NCBI GenBank assembly: GCA_035575835.1
Contig: DATLXM010000034.1
Coordinates: forward strand, 1-64,000
DNA: 64,000 nucleotides
From: Gaiellasilicea sp035575835
GTDB taxonomy: Bacteria; Actinomycetota; Thermoleophilia; Gaiellales; Gaiellaceae
Reading direction: 5' to 3'
Below are positions 35,520 through 43,273 of this stretch, piece after piece; the stretch's first letter is position 1, and each line of letters starts with the position of its first letter. A program made the translations under genes and the position numbers. The notes beneath the pieces are model-generated. The model saw only the letters and a program-made list of their open reading frames with translations. It was not told where the DNA came from and did no database searches.

Positions 35520-36026
35520 ATGGAATACGGCCTGCTCGCACTGCGCCTCGTGATCGGCCTCGCGTTCGCGGCGCACGGCTCACAGAAGCTCTTCGGCTGG
35601 TTCGGTGGCGGCGGGTCTGCGGGCACGGCCGGGTTCTTCGGCTCGCTCGGCTACCGCGCGCCCGCCCTGATGGCGCTCGCCGCAGGCCTCTCGGAGCTCG
35701 TGGGCGGACTGCTCTTCGCCGCCGGGTTCGCGACCCCGCTCGCCGCGCTGATGCTGGCGACCGTGATGCTGAACGCGATCGTCACGGTCAAGTGGACACA
35801 GGGATTCTTCGCGGGCTACGAGCTCGACGTCACCTTCCTCACGGTTGCGCTCGCGATCGTCGCGACCGGCCCGGGCCGGCTCTCGCTCGATCGCGCGATC
35901 GGCTGGGACGACAACATCACCGGCACCGCCTGGGCCTCGGTCGTCTTCGTGGGCGCGATCGTGGCCGCGGTGGTGACGACGACGCTCGGCCGAGCTCGCG
36001 CCGACACCGGCGAGATGGCTGCCTGA
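35520..36026 (+). CDS. DoxX-family membrane protein
   Basis: A 168-residue protein with four hydrophobic helices. The family start is LLALRLVIGLAFAAHGSQKLFGWFGG; LAAGLSELVGGLLFAAGF and MLATVMLNAIVTVKW follow. DoxX-like proteins are linked to quinone or thiol redox processes, but the activity of this subfamily is not established. Confidence 0.88.
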   Translation: MEYGLLALRLVIGLAFAAHGSQKLFGWFGGGGSAGTAGFFGSLGYRAPALMALAAGLSELVGGLLFAAGFATPLAALMLATVMLNAIVTVKWTQGFFAGYELDVTFLTVALAIVATGPGRLSLDRAIGWDDNITGTAWASVVFVGAIVAAVVTTTLGRARADTGEMAA

Positions 36027-36058
36027 GAGCGGCAGTCAGGCGGAAGGCCGCGGCCACA

Positions 36059-36124
36059 GGTGGCCGCCTTCGGGATCTTCCGCGCGATCGGCATCCGCCG
36101 CGAGGCGGATGCCGATCTTGCGCA
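36059..36124 (+). repeat. Palindromic element, copy C
   Basis: GGCCGCCTTCGGGATCTTCC, then a perfect 14-bp stem GATCGGCATCCGCC / GGCGGATGCCGATC with loop GCGA (36086-36117), ending CTTGCGC. Same design as copies A and B. It lies 6 bp past the 3' end of tRNA-Pro and could end its transcript. Confidence 0.75.
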
Positions 36125-36129
36125 GCACA

Positions 36130-36203
36130 TCGGGGTGCGGAGATTTGAACTCCGGACCTCTCCGACCCGAACGGAGCGCGCTACCAGGCTGCGCCACACC
36201 CCG
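36130..36203 (-). tRNA. tRNA-Pro (anticodon CGG)
   Basis: On the minus strand the 7-bp acceptor CGGGGTG pairs with CACCCCG, followed by discriminator A. The D arm GCGCAGCCTGGTAGCGC, anticodon stem CTCCG/CGGAG with loop TTCGGGT, and T arm GTTCAAATC are standard. Anticodon CGG (bases 36067-36069 of the window in the tens of 36160s: 36167-36169) reads CCG. CCA is not encoded. Confidence 0.95.
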
Positions 36204-36223
36204 TGATGCGCGCTAAGGGTACC

Positions 36224-36229
36224 TAGAAT
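36224..36229 (+). promoter_or_regulatory. Leaderless-type -10 box TAGAAT
   Basis: TAGAAT, six bases, GTG 36236. Lies between the 5' end of the divergent tRNA gene and the Nif3-like gene. Confidence 0.5.
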
Positions 36230-36235
36230 CAGCGC

Positions 36236-36979
36236 GTGGCTCACCGGGACGAGATCGTGCGCTACGCCGACGAACTGCTCGAGATCGAGCGGTTCCCGGA
36301 GTTCGGCCGGCCCGGGCTCCAGGTCGTCGGTGCCGACGAGGTGACGAGGATCGCGTGCGGAGTCTCGTCCTCGCTCGCGCTCTTCGAGGCCGCGGCCGCG
36401 AGCGGCGCACAGCTCGTCCTCGTCCATCATGGGATGTTCTGGCGGAACGAGCCGCTCTGGATCGATCGGCGCCAGCGAGGACGGCTGGAAGCGCTGTTCG
36501 CCGGTGAGTTGAGCCTCGTCGCCTATCACCTCGCGCTCGACGCCCACCCGGAGCTCGGCAACAGCGCGCAACTCGCCGGCGTGCTCGGGGTCGAACGGGA
36601 GCGCGAGTTCGGCGGCGTCGGCCTCGGCGGTCGCCTCGCCGCGCCAGTCGGGATCGACGAGCTCGTCGGACGGATCCGGACTGCTGTCGAGCGCGAGCCT
36701 CTGGTCTTCCCTCACGGCCCGGAGCGGATCGAGCGCGTGGCGATCTCCACCGGCGCTGCGGGCTACGACCTGATCCAGGCGGCGCACGAGGGATACGACC
36801 TGCTGCTCACCGGAGAGCCGGAGGAGCCTAACCTGCACTCCGCCCGCGAGCTCGGGATCCATTTCGTCGCGGCCGGTCATCACGCCACGGAGCGACTCGG
36901 CGTGCAGGCCCTCGCGGCTCATCTGGCCGGACGCTTCGGCCTGGAGTGGGCCTACCACGAGATCCCGAACCCGGTCTAG
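36236..36979 (+). CDS. Nif3-like dinuclear metal centre protein
   Basis: A 247-residue member of the Nif3/YbgI family, toroidal proteins with a two-metal site. Visible ligands and family marks are LVLVHHGMFWRNEP, VAYHLALDAHPELGNSAQLA, and FVAAGHHATERLGVQAL near the C-terminus; LLTGEPEEPNLHSARELG precedes it. Annotated in some genomes as GTP cyclohydrolase 1 type 2, which is doubtful. The TAG interlocks with the convergent hydrolase gene. Confidence 0.9.
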   Translation: MAHRDEIVRYADELLEIERFPEFGRPGLQVVGADEVTRIACGVSSSLALFEAAAASGAQLVLVHHGMFWRNEPLWIDRRQRGRLEALFAGELSLVAYHLALDAHPELGNSAQLAGVLGVEREREFGGVGLGGRLAAPVGIDELVGRIRTAVEREPLVFPHGPERIERVAISTGAAGYDLIQAAHEGYDLLLTGEPEEPNLHSARELGIHFVAAGHHATERLGVQALAAHLAGRFGLEWAYHEIPNPV

Positions 36980-37812
36980 ATCACGCCCCGGCCGAGCGCC
37001 GTGAGCGCGTCCAGACAGGCCCTCGGTCGCTCGCCGATCACGAGGTGCCCACAGTCGGCCACGACGCGCACGGGCGCGCGCAGCCGTCGCGCGTACTCGT
37101 AGGCGTCGTCGAGTGGCAGCTGAGGATCTCGCGCCCCCCAGAGGACGAGCGAGGGACAGCGGACGTGCTCGAGGTCGCTGCGCGGGTCGTCGCCCACCAT
37201 CGCCCGGCCCGCGGTGCGGGTGTCGACGTGCTCCCGCGGCCCCTCGAGAAACCCGTGCACCGCCCGCGGGGAGAGCGCGTGCGGGTCGGAGACGAACCAC
37301 GGACGAAAGAGCGCGCGGCGGTACCAGAGGCGCTCCGCGTAGCGATGGCGAAACGGCGCCACCCAGCGGCCGGGGCGCAGGGTCGCCGCGAGCGAGACCA
37401 TTCGCTGCGCCCGCCGCGTCCCCGAGGTGATCCCGGCAGGTGCCACGAGCAGCAGTCCACCGACGAGATCCGGGCGCAGGTGTGCGAGCCGCAAGGCGAC
37501 GAGCCCTCCGAACGAATGACCCGCAACAATCGCAGGGCCTGCGTCCTCCTGCTGGATCAGGGCCGCGACGGCGGCCGCGAAGTCCGTGATGCTCGCGTCG
37601 GCCCGGAGCGGCTCCGAGCCCCCATGGCCCGGCAGGTCGACGGCGAGCACCCGGTTTCGCTCGGCCAGCTCGGGCAGAAGTTCGGTCCAGTTCGCAGCCG
37701 AGCCCCCGAGCCCGTGCAGGAGCACGACCGGTTCTCCCGTCCCACCCGTGAAGTAGCGCAGACCCGAGGCCCGACGCTCGGCGAGGCCGAGGATGTTCGT
37801 TGCAGACGTCAT
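36976..37812 (-). CDS. Alpha/beta hydrolase
   Basis: A 278-residue alpha/beta-fold hydrolase. The oxyanion motif is LLHGLGGSAANW, the nucleophile elbow GHSFGG holds the Ser, the acid is in LVLWGARDPQLPL, and the His in VVADCGHLVIGERP. The substrate is unknown. ATG 37812 lies six bases after a minus-strand TACGTT box that overlaps the plus-strand promoter of the attenuated gene. Confidence 0.92.
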   Translation of the reverse strand: MTSATNILGLAERRASGLRYFTGGTGEPVVLLHGLGGSAANWTELLPELAERNRVLAVDLPGHGGSEPLRADASITDFAAAVAALIQQEDAGPAIVAGHSFGGLVALRLAHLRPDLVGGLLLVAPAGITSGTRRAQRMVSLAATLRPGRWVAPFRHRYAERLWYRRALFRPWFVSDPHALSPRAVHGFLEGPREHVDTRTAGRAMVGDDPRSDLEHVRCPSLVLWGARDPQLPLDDAYEYARRLRAPVRVVADCGHLVIGERPRACLDALTALGRGVI

Positions 37813-37828
37813 CAGGGGAACGTATCCT
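37800..37828 (+). promoter_or_regulatory. Promoter TTGCAG-N17-TATCCT of the leader-peptide locus
   Basis: TTGCAG (37800-37805), a 17-bp spacer and TATCCT (37823-37828) form a good sigma-70-type promoter. Transcription should start at or one base before the ATG of the leader peptide at 37836. The minus-strand TACGTT box (37819-37824) of the hydrolase gene shares TA with TATCCT. Confidence 0.65.
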
Positions 37829-37835
37829 CATCGTG

Positions 37836-37865
37836 ATGAAGCATTCTGGGAGGCGGGCCCGTTGA
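37836..37865 (+). CDS. Nine-residue leader peptide MKHSGRRAR
   Basis: ATG AAG CAT TCT GGG AGG CGG GCC CGT TGA. It opens seven bases after the -10 box, so it would be the first thing in a leaderless transcript. Its AGG-CGG-GC codons are segment 1 of the antiterminator described in the next entry. It is inferred only from position and structure; there is no homology evidence. Confidence 0.5.
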   Translation: MKHSGRRAR

Positions 37866-37948
37866 TCCCCGCAGACACGACGAGGACGCGAACGATCGAG
37901 CCCGCCTGAGCACCAACGTCTCCGCGGAGACACCGGTGCCGGCGGGCT
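37851..37948 (+). promoter_or_regulatory. Putative transcription attenuator
   Basis: Three segments compete. Segment 1 AGGCGGGC (37851-37858, inside the leader peptide) is the exact complement of segment 2 GCCCGCCT (37900-37907). Segment 2, as AGCCCGCC (37899-37906), also pairs with segment 3 GGCGGGCT (37941-37948). The second pairing encloses GCACC/GGTGC and the palindrome GTCTCCGCGGAGAC and is followed by TTTCTCGTTTC, like an intrinsic terminator. A ribosome on the last leader codons would mask segment 1 and favour termination. Confidence 0.55.
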
Positions 37949-37979
37949 TTCTCGTTTCGCAGGGAAAAGGAGCAGACAG

Positions 37980-38150
37980 ATGGCGAACCACCTGACGCCC
38001 GACGAGTTGTCGAAGGAGCTCGGAATCGAGAAGCAGGACGTGATCCGGCTCTGCATCGAGGAGGGCGTGCCGATCTACCAGGGCAAGATCGACAAGACGC
38101 TCTTCCAGGCTCAGCTGCAGGCGCTAGGGGCATTCCCGACGGCACACTGA
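37980..38150 (+). CDS. 56-residue helix-turn-helix-like protein
   Basis: Starts at ATG 37980 with AAGGAG seven bases upstream. The sequence LTPDELSKELGIEKQDVIRL followed by CIEEGVPIYQGKID looks like a winged or MerR/excisionase-type DNA-binding helix-turn-helix: helix (DELSKELG), turn, recognition helix (KQDVIRLCIEEG), then a short wing. At 56 residues it would be a stand-alone domain. It is the only gene behind the attenuator, so its dose seems tightly controlled. Family not recognised. Confidence 0.65.
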   Translation: MANHLTPDELSKELGIEKQDVIRLCIEEGVPIYQGKIDKTLFQAQLQALGAFPTAH

Positions 38151-38194
38151 GGACGCCCGGCCGCGAAGCGGCACTTGGGGGCTCTAGCGCAGAA

Positions 38195-39067
38195 CTACCG
38201 CGCGGCCGTTCGCTTCTTGGCGGACGGTCGCGCCGCAGGCTTCTTCGCGGCTCCGTTCGCCTTCGCGCCCGACTTGCCCTTGGCCTCCTCGACGCTGCGG
38301 CGGAGCGCCTCCATCAGGTCGATCACGGGAGCGTCGTCGGAGGCCGGCTCGGGGATCGTGACCGCCTCGCCCGCCAACTTCGCCTCCAGCATCGCCCTCA
38401 GGTTGCCCCGGTAGTCGCTCTGCAGGTCGGCCGGGTCGAAGGCGCCGACGAGGCTCGAGATCACTTGCTGTGCCAAAGCGAGCTCCTGGGCCTTGACGGT
38501 GGTCTCCTCCACGACCTCCTCGATCTCGGCCTGCGAGTAGACATCGGCGGAGAGATAGAGCGTCTCGAGCGCAAGCGCGTCGCCCTTCGCCCTGATCAGG
38601 CAGAACTTCTCCTTGCCCTGCTGGACGAAGCGGCCGATCGCGGCCATCCCCGTCTCGCTCATCGCGTTCAGGAGGAGCACGTAGGGACGGCGGGCGGCTG
38701 CGGCCTGCGCGGGGACGAGAAAGTAGGTGCGGTCGAAGAAGATCGGATCGACCTCGGTCGCATCGACGAAGCGGGTGATCTCGATCGAGCGGGAGTCGTC
38801 GTGCTGGGTCAGCGCCTCGAGCTCGGCCTCCTCGACGAGCACGTACTGGCCCTTCGCGACCTCCCAGCCCTTGACGATCTCGTCAGGGCCGAGCTCGCGG
38901 TCGTGCGTGGGGCAGAAGCGCTTCTGCTTGATCGGCGTCCCGCAGTCGCGGTGCAGGAGCCGGAACGACACGTCCGACGCTCGCGCGGCCGGTTTCGTCG
39001 CCGGCGCGAGGCCGACGGGGATCGAGACGAGTCCGAAGCTGAGCGAGCCGTTCCACGTCGTGCGCAT
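38195..39067 (-). CDS. ku: Ku DNA end-binding protein
   Basis: A 290-residue bacterial Ku for non-homologous end joining. MRTTWNGSLSFGLVSIPVGL is the diagnostic start; RLLHRDCGTPIKQKRFCPTHD, GKEKFCLIRAKGDALALETL and the C-terminal DPADLQSDYRGNLRAMLEAK follow. The tail is Lys/Ala-rich (AAKKPAARPSAKKRTAAR), as in actinobacterial Ku. The usual partner LigD is not in this window. Divergent from the acyl-CoA synthetase. Confidence 0.95.
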   Translation of the reverse strand: MRTTWNGSLSFGLVSIPVGLAPATKPAARASDVSFRLLHRDCGTPIKQKRFCPTHDRELGPDEIVKGWEVAKGQYVLVEEAELEALTQHDDSRSIEITRFVDATEVDPIFFDRTYFLVPAQAAAARRPYVLLLNAMSETGMAAIGRFVQQGKEKFCLIRAKGDALALETLYLSADVYSQAEIEEVVEETTVKAQELALAQQVISSLVGAFDPADLQSDYRGNLRAMLEAKLAGEAVTIPEPASDDAPVIDLMEALRRSVEEAKGKSGAKANGAAKKPAARPSAKKRTAAR

Positions 39068-39140
39068 GACGCTCCAAAGTCTAGAGGGACCACGGGGTTT
39101 CCCCGACGAGCGGGCATTTCCTCCTCGCTTCGGCCACGAG

Positions 39141-39146
39141 TAGAGT
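39141..39146 (+). promoter_or_regulatory. Leaderless-type -10 box TAGAGT
   Basis: TAGAGT, seven bases, ATG 39154; no ribosome binding site. Confidence 0.5.
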
Positions 39147-39153
39147 TTGATCG

Positions 39154-40944
39154 ATGAGTGGTAAACGCACGATTGCACGCCTCTGGCGCGACGCAGCCTC
39201 GGCTGGGCGGACGAATCCCGCCTACCTCGAGCAGGACGGCGCGAGCTGGAAGCCGATCTCCTGGGCCGAAGCGTCGAGGCGCGTCGATGCCTACGCGAAC
39301 GGCCTGCTCGCCCTCGGCGTCCGGAAGGGCGACGCGTTCGCAATTCTCGCGACGACGCGGGTCGAGTGGGCGCTCTTCGACTTCGCGCTCGGACAGGTGG
39401 GCGCGATCGGCGCGGCGATCTATGCGAACAGCTCCCCGAAGGACGTCGGCTACATCCTCGAGCACTCGGATTCGGTCGGTGTCCTCTGCGAGGACGCGGA
39501 TCAGCGCGCAAAGGTGGAGTCCGTTCGAGACGGGATCGGGCGTCTCGAGCACGTGCTCACGTTCTCCGACCTGGAGCAGCTCGCGGAGCAGGGCCGCGCC
39601 TACGCCATGGAGTATCCGAAGGCCCTCGCGGACGCTGCAGAGTCCGTCGACGAGGACGATCTCTTCACGTACATCTACACCTCCGGGACAACCGGCCCAC
39701 CCAAGGGCTGCATGATCACGAACCGCAACTACTACGCGATGGTCGCAGTCGTCGACGATCTCGAACGGTTCACCGGCCCGGACGACACGATGCTGCTCTA
39801 CCTGCCGCTGGCGCACAACTTCGGGCGGCTGATGCACCTTTCCGGCCCGTACGTCGGCTACACGATCGCGTTCCTGCCGGACCCGCTTCAGGCCGCCGCC
39901 GCGCTCGCCACCGTCCGGCCGACCGTCTTTCCGAGCGTCCCCCGCGTCTACGAAAAGATCCACACCGCCGTCGTCGGCAAGTTCGACGAGGCGACCGGTG
40001 CGCGGCGCAAGCTCGTCGACTGGGCCCTCGGGGTTGGTCGGCGCGTCAGCGCGCTCCGACGAGCGGGCGATCCCGTCCCGCGCGGACTCGCGGCGCAGCA
40101 CCGCCTCGCCGACCGGCTCGTCTTCGCCAAGGTGAAGGCGCGGCTCGGTGGACGCCTCGTGACGGCGATCTCCGGCGGGGCGCCGCTCGCGCTCGAGATC
40201 GCCGAGTTCTTCCACGCGATCGACATCCTGCTCGTCGAAGGCTACGGGCTGACCGAGTGCACGACCGCCGCGACGACGAACACGCGTCAGGCCTTCCGCT
40301 TCGGCACCGTCGGCAAGGCGCTGCCCGGGTTCGAGCTCAAGCTCGCCGGCGACGGAGAGCTCCTCGTCAAGAGCGAGACCGTCTTTGGCGGGTACTACAA
40401 GGACCCTGCGGCGACCGCCGAGGTGCTCACCGACGACGGCTGGCTCCTGACGGGGGACATCGCGGAGATCGACGCGGACGGCTATGTCACGATCACCGAT
40501 CGCAAGAAGGACATCATCGTCACGGCCGGCGGCAAGAACGTGGCGCCACAGAATCTGGAGAACGAGCTCAAGTCGTCGAAGTACGTCTCGCAGGCGCTCG
40601 TCGTCGGCGACCGGAAGCCCTACGTCGCGGCCCTGATCACGCTCGAGCCAGAGGAGATCGGCAAGTGGGCCGCTGAGCACGGGCTCCCGGGCGGCGTCCC
40701 CGAGCTGTCTCGGGAGCCGCAGGTGCAGGACCTGCTGCAGGAGGTCGTCGACGCGGTTAACGCCGATCGCTCACGCTACGAGCAGGTGCGCAAGTTCTCG
40801 ATCCTCCCGCGGGACTTCACGATGGAGGACGACGAGTTGACGCCAACGCTAAAACTGAAGCGCCGCGTCTGCAAGGAGCACTTCGCTGCGGAGCTCGACG
40901 AGCTCTACGCCGGCGAAACGCTGAACCGCGCCACCGCGATCTGA
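39154..40944 (+). CDS. fadD: Long-chain acyl-CoA synthetase (AMP-forming)
   Basis: A 596-residue ligase that activates fatty acids to acyl-CoA by way of an acyl-adenylate. P-loop YIYTSGTTGPPKGCMITN near residue 173, the A5 motif VEGYGLTECTTAATT, A7 GWLLTGDIAEIDADGYVTI, A8 DRKKDIIVTAGGKNVAP and A10 TPTLKLKRR with the catalytic Lys. It resembles the actinobacterial FadD15 group. It would feed the acyl-CoA dehydrogenases at 23-32 kb. Confidence 0.94.
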   Translation: MSGKRTIARLWRDAASAGRTNPAYLEQDGASWKPISWAEASRRVDAYANGLLALGVRKGDAFAILATTRVEWALFDFALGQVGAIGAAIYANSSPKDVGYILEHSDSVGVLCEDADQRAKVESVRDGIGRLEHVLTFSDLEQLAEQGRAYAMEYPKALADAAESVDEDDLFTYIYTSGTTGPPKGCMITNRNYYAMVAVVDDLERFTGPDDTMLLYLPLAHNFGRLMHLSGPYVGYTIAFLPDPLQAAAALATVRPTVFPSVPRVYEKIHTAVVGKFDEATGARRKLVDWALGVGRRVSALRRAGDPVPRGLAAQHRLADRLVFAKVKARLGGRLVTAISGGAPLALEIAEFFHAIDILLVEGYGLTECTTAATTNTRQAFRFGTVGKALPGFELKLAGDGELLVKSETVFGGYYKDPAATAEVLTDDGWLLTGDIAEIDADGYVTITDRKKDIIVTAGGKNVAPQNLENELKSSKYVSQALVVGDRKPYVAALITLEPEEIGKWAAEHGLPGGVPELSREPQVQDLLQEVVDAVNADRSRYEQVRKFSILPRDFTMEDDELTPTLKLKRRVCKEHFAAELDELYAGETLNRATAI

Positions 40945-40949
40945 CTGAT

Positions 40950-40977
40950 TTGACAAAATACCCCCCAGGGGTATTAT
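40950..40977 (+). promoter_or_regulatory. Copper-type promoter: CsoR-like operator between TTGACA and TATTAT
   Basis: TTGACA (40950-40955) and TATTAT (40972-40977) have a 16-bp spacer. ATACCCCCCAGGGGTAT (40958-40974) fills it and overlaps the -10 box; it matches the known CsoR/RicR operator type (TACCC...GGGTA). ATG 40984 lies six bases after the -10 box, so the message is probably leaderless. Confidence 0.8.
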
Positions 40978-40983
40978 GTCGGG

Positions 40984-41439
40984 ATGAGCACACCACAAGC
41001 CTCTCTCAACTCGGTCGCGTTCAGCGCGACCGCCCACTGCCTCACGGGCTGCGCGATCGGCGAGGTCCTCGGCTTCGTGATCGGCACGGCCCTGGGTTGG
41101 TCCGATCTGCCCACGATGGCGCTCGCGATCGCGCTTGCCTTCCTGTTCGGGTACTCGCTGACGATGCTTCCCCTGCTCCGGAGCGGCCTCGCGCTCGGAG
41201 CGGTCATCCCGCTGGCCCTGGCCGCGGACACGTTCTCGATCACCGTGATGGAGATCGTGGACAACGCGATCATGCTCCTGATTCCCGGCGCGATGGAAGC
41301 AGGTCTCGGCGACTTCCTTTTCTGGGGGAGCCTCGCTGTGGCGCTTTCGATCGCCGGCGCTGCGGCTTTCCCGGTCAACCGCTGGCTGATCGCCCGTGGC
41401 AAGGGCCACGCAGTCGTTCATGGCCACTACGCTCATTGA
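40984..41439 (+). CDS. DUF4396 membrane protein, probably copper-regulated
   Basis: A 151-residue protein with four hydrophobic helices. AFSATAHCLTGCAIGEVLGF near the start and ADTFSITVMEIVDNAIMLLI in the middle are DUF4396 hallmarks; Cys in HCLTGC and the terminal His pairs (GHAVVHGHYAH) could bind metal. It follows directly after the CsoR-like operator. Role in copper handling is inferred from that site and from the DUF305 neighbour. Confidence 0.85.
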   Translation: MSTPQASLNSVAFSATAHCLTGCAIGEVLGFVIGTALGWSDLPTMALAIALAFLFGYSLTMLPLLRSGLALGAVIPLALAADTFSITVMEIVDNAIMLLIPGAMEAGLGDFLFWGSLAVALSIAGAAAFPVNRWLIARGKGHAVVHGHYAH

Positions 41440-41511
41440 TCCGCCCGCTCCACTCGGCCGAACCAGCCGACCGAGTTCGTCTTTCCGAATCCGATCGAAG
41501 GAGCTCGCCCG

Positions 41512-42093
41512 ATGTTGCGCACGCTCGTTGTGATCGTCGCCTCCGCTGCCGCGGTGCTCGCGCTGAGTGGCTGCGGAGGGGACGACAAGTCCCAGGCGGC
41601 CGAAACTGCTGCCAACGGGGCACCGTTCGACCAGGCTTTCATCGACGCGATGGTGCCGCATCACCGCGAGGCGATTGCGATGGCGAAGGAGGCACAGGAG
41701 GGCGGCCTTCAGACGGAGGAGCTCCAGACCGTCTCGACGGAGATCATCGCCGCCCAGGAACGTGAGATCGCCCAGATGCTGGACTGGCGCAAGGAGTGGT
41801 TCGGGTCACGCGAGATCGGCGCCGGCGGGGCCGCCGCCCTCGGCCTGAGCGACGACGAGGCCGGGATGGAGATGCACGAGTCCGGCTCGATCGCGACGTC
41901 AGGCGACGTCGACCAGGCGTTCGCGCAGGGGATGCTCCCCCACCATGAAGGCGCGATCGCGATGGCGAAGCTCGCTCAGGACAGGGCGAGCCACGAGGAG
42001 ATCCGGACGCTGGCCGACGAGATCGTCGAGGCCCAAGAGCGCGAGATCGAGGTCCTGCAGAAGCACTCCGGCGGCGGCATGAACCACGGCTGA
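41512..42093 (+). CDS. DUF305 lipoprotein
   Basis: A 193-residue lipoprotein; the lipobox is ALSGCGG. Two copies of the DUF305 motif are visible: DAMVPHHREAIAMAKEAQEG near residue 46 and QGMLPHHEGAIAMAKLAQDR near 145. The family is often found with copper resistance genes, and the His-His-Glu and Met residues (GMEMHES) suggest metal binding. ATG 41512 has AAGGAG upstream. Same strand and 72 bp after DUF4396, so very likely one operon. Confidence 0.92.
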   Translation: MLRTLVVIVASAAAVLALSGCGGDDKSQAAETAANGAPFDQAFIDAMVPHHREAIAMAKEAQEGGLQTEELQTVSTEIIAAQEREIAQMLDWRKEWFGSREIGAGGAAALGLSDDEAGMEMHESGSIATSGDVDQAFAQGMLPHHEGAIAMAKLAQDRASHEEIRTLADEIVEAQEREIEVLQKHSGGGMNHG

Positions 42094-42124
42094 CCCCCCA
42101 GGGGGGCGCACCGTCTCGGAAGCT

Positions 42125-43273
42125 CTAGAGGCGGCGCGCTCCCACCCAGGTCTGCGCGTACCAGGAATCGGAGAGGCTCGAGATCTTGACGACGTCGCCC
42201 GTCTTCGGTGCGTGGATGAACTGACCGCCACCGATGTACATCCCGTTGTGCCCCAACCCGTTGAAGAAGACGAGATCGCCCGGCTGCAGCTGATCCTTCG
42301 AGACGGCGGTGCCCAGGCCGTATTGCATCGCGGCGTTGTGGGGGAGCGAGACGCCGATCTTGGCATATGCGTAGAGAATCAGGCCCGAGCAGTCGAACCC
42401 CGAAGGATCGGCCCCGCCCCAGCGGTACGGCACGCCGAGGAACTGCATCGCGACCCCGACCGCCCCGCCGTAACGAGCGGCTGGCGCGGCCGCCGGCGCT
42501 GCGGGCGCCGATGCGGGCGCGACTGTTGCCTGGGCCGCGGCTGCGGCCGGCGCTGCTGCCTGGGCCTGGGCCTGGGCCTGCGGCCGGGCCGTCGCGGCCG
42601 CGAGGCGGGCCTTTGCCTGCGCCACGAGCCGGACCTGGCGACGGGCCTCCGCCGCCTCGATCTGGGCGATCTGACCCTTGATCGACGTCAACATGCGCTG
42701 CCGCTCTCTGAGCTGGCCCTCGATCGAACGGCGTTGACTTGCGCGTTCCGCCACGACCGCCGCCTGATCCTTGCGGGCCTGCTCGAGCCGAGCCTCGCGG
42801 GACGTGACCTCTGCCTTGAACGCCTCGACCTCGCGGAGCACGCGAGCGTCCTGGTCGGAGATGCGCTCGACGGCGTCGAGGCGGTTCAGGAGGTCGTCCA
42901 GAGACGCGGCGCCGAGCAACACTTCCATCGTCGACGACTCGCCGCCATTGACGTAGAGGGAGACGAGTCGTTCAGAGAGGTGGGTCTGGGCGCCTTTCAG
43001 GCTCGATTGGGCGACCACCAAGCGGCGGCCGTTCGTGCGGAGATCGCCGTCGATTCCCTCGAGCTTGATGTTCGCGAGGTTGTAGGCCTCGGCGGCGTGT
43101 CCGAGTTGACCGTCGATCTCGCGGATCTGATTCAGGACGTCCTGCGCCTGTGCCCGCTTCGCCGAGACCGAGGGGTCTGCAGCAGCTGATTTGACGGAGC
43201 CTCCGGCGACGGCCACGAGAATCGCGCCCAGAAGCGTGAGGAGCGCCGGCGCCTGCCTCAGTCTCGAACTAAT
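42125..43273 (-). CDS. NlpC/P60 peptidoglycan endopeptidase with coiled coil
   Basis: A secreted D,L-endopeptidase of RipA type. The C-terminal NlpC/P60 domain shows FDCSGLILYAYAKIG (Cys), LGHNGMYIGGG (His) and FIHAPKTGD (third residue). The N-terminal part is coiled coil with LVSLYVNGGESSTMEVLLGA, followed by an Ala/Gln/Pro hinge. The first canonical start, GTG 43216, would delete most of the signal peptide. The full signal (LRQAPALLTLLGAILVAVAG) begins upstream, where ATT 43273 has GGAG six bases before it. I use that start with reserve. Confidence 0.88.
   Translation of the reverse strand: MSSRLRQAPALLTLLGAILVAVAGGSVKSAAADPSVSAKRAQAQDVLNQIREIDGQLGHAAEAYNLANIKLEGIDGDLRTNGRRLVVAQSSLKGAQTHLSERLVSLYVNGGESSTMEVLLGAASLDDLLNRLDAVERISDQDARVLREVEAFKAEVTSREARLEQARKDQAAVVAERASQRRSIEGQLRERQRMLTSIKGQIAQIEAAEARRQVRLVAQAKARLAAATARPQAQAQAQAAAPAAAAAQATVAPASAPAAPAAAPAARYGGAVGVAMQFLGVPYRWGGADPSGFDCSGLILYAYAKIGVSLPHNAAMQYGLGTAVSKDQLQPGDLVFFNGLGHNGMYIGGGQFIHAPKTGDVVKISSLSDSWYAQTWVGARRL

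Noticed and set aside
36130..36203. tRNA-Pro as an attachment site of an integrated element
   Set aside because: No integrase nearby and no second copy of the tRNA 3' end found in the window.
42094..42106. CCCCCCAGGGGGG as an intrinsic terminator of the DUF305 gene
   Set aside because: The loop would be one base; it cannot fold as a normal hairpin and no T-run follows.
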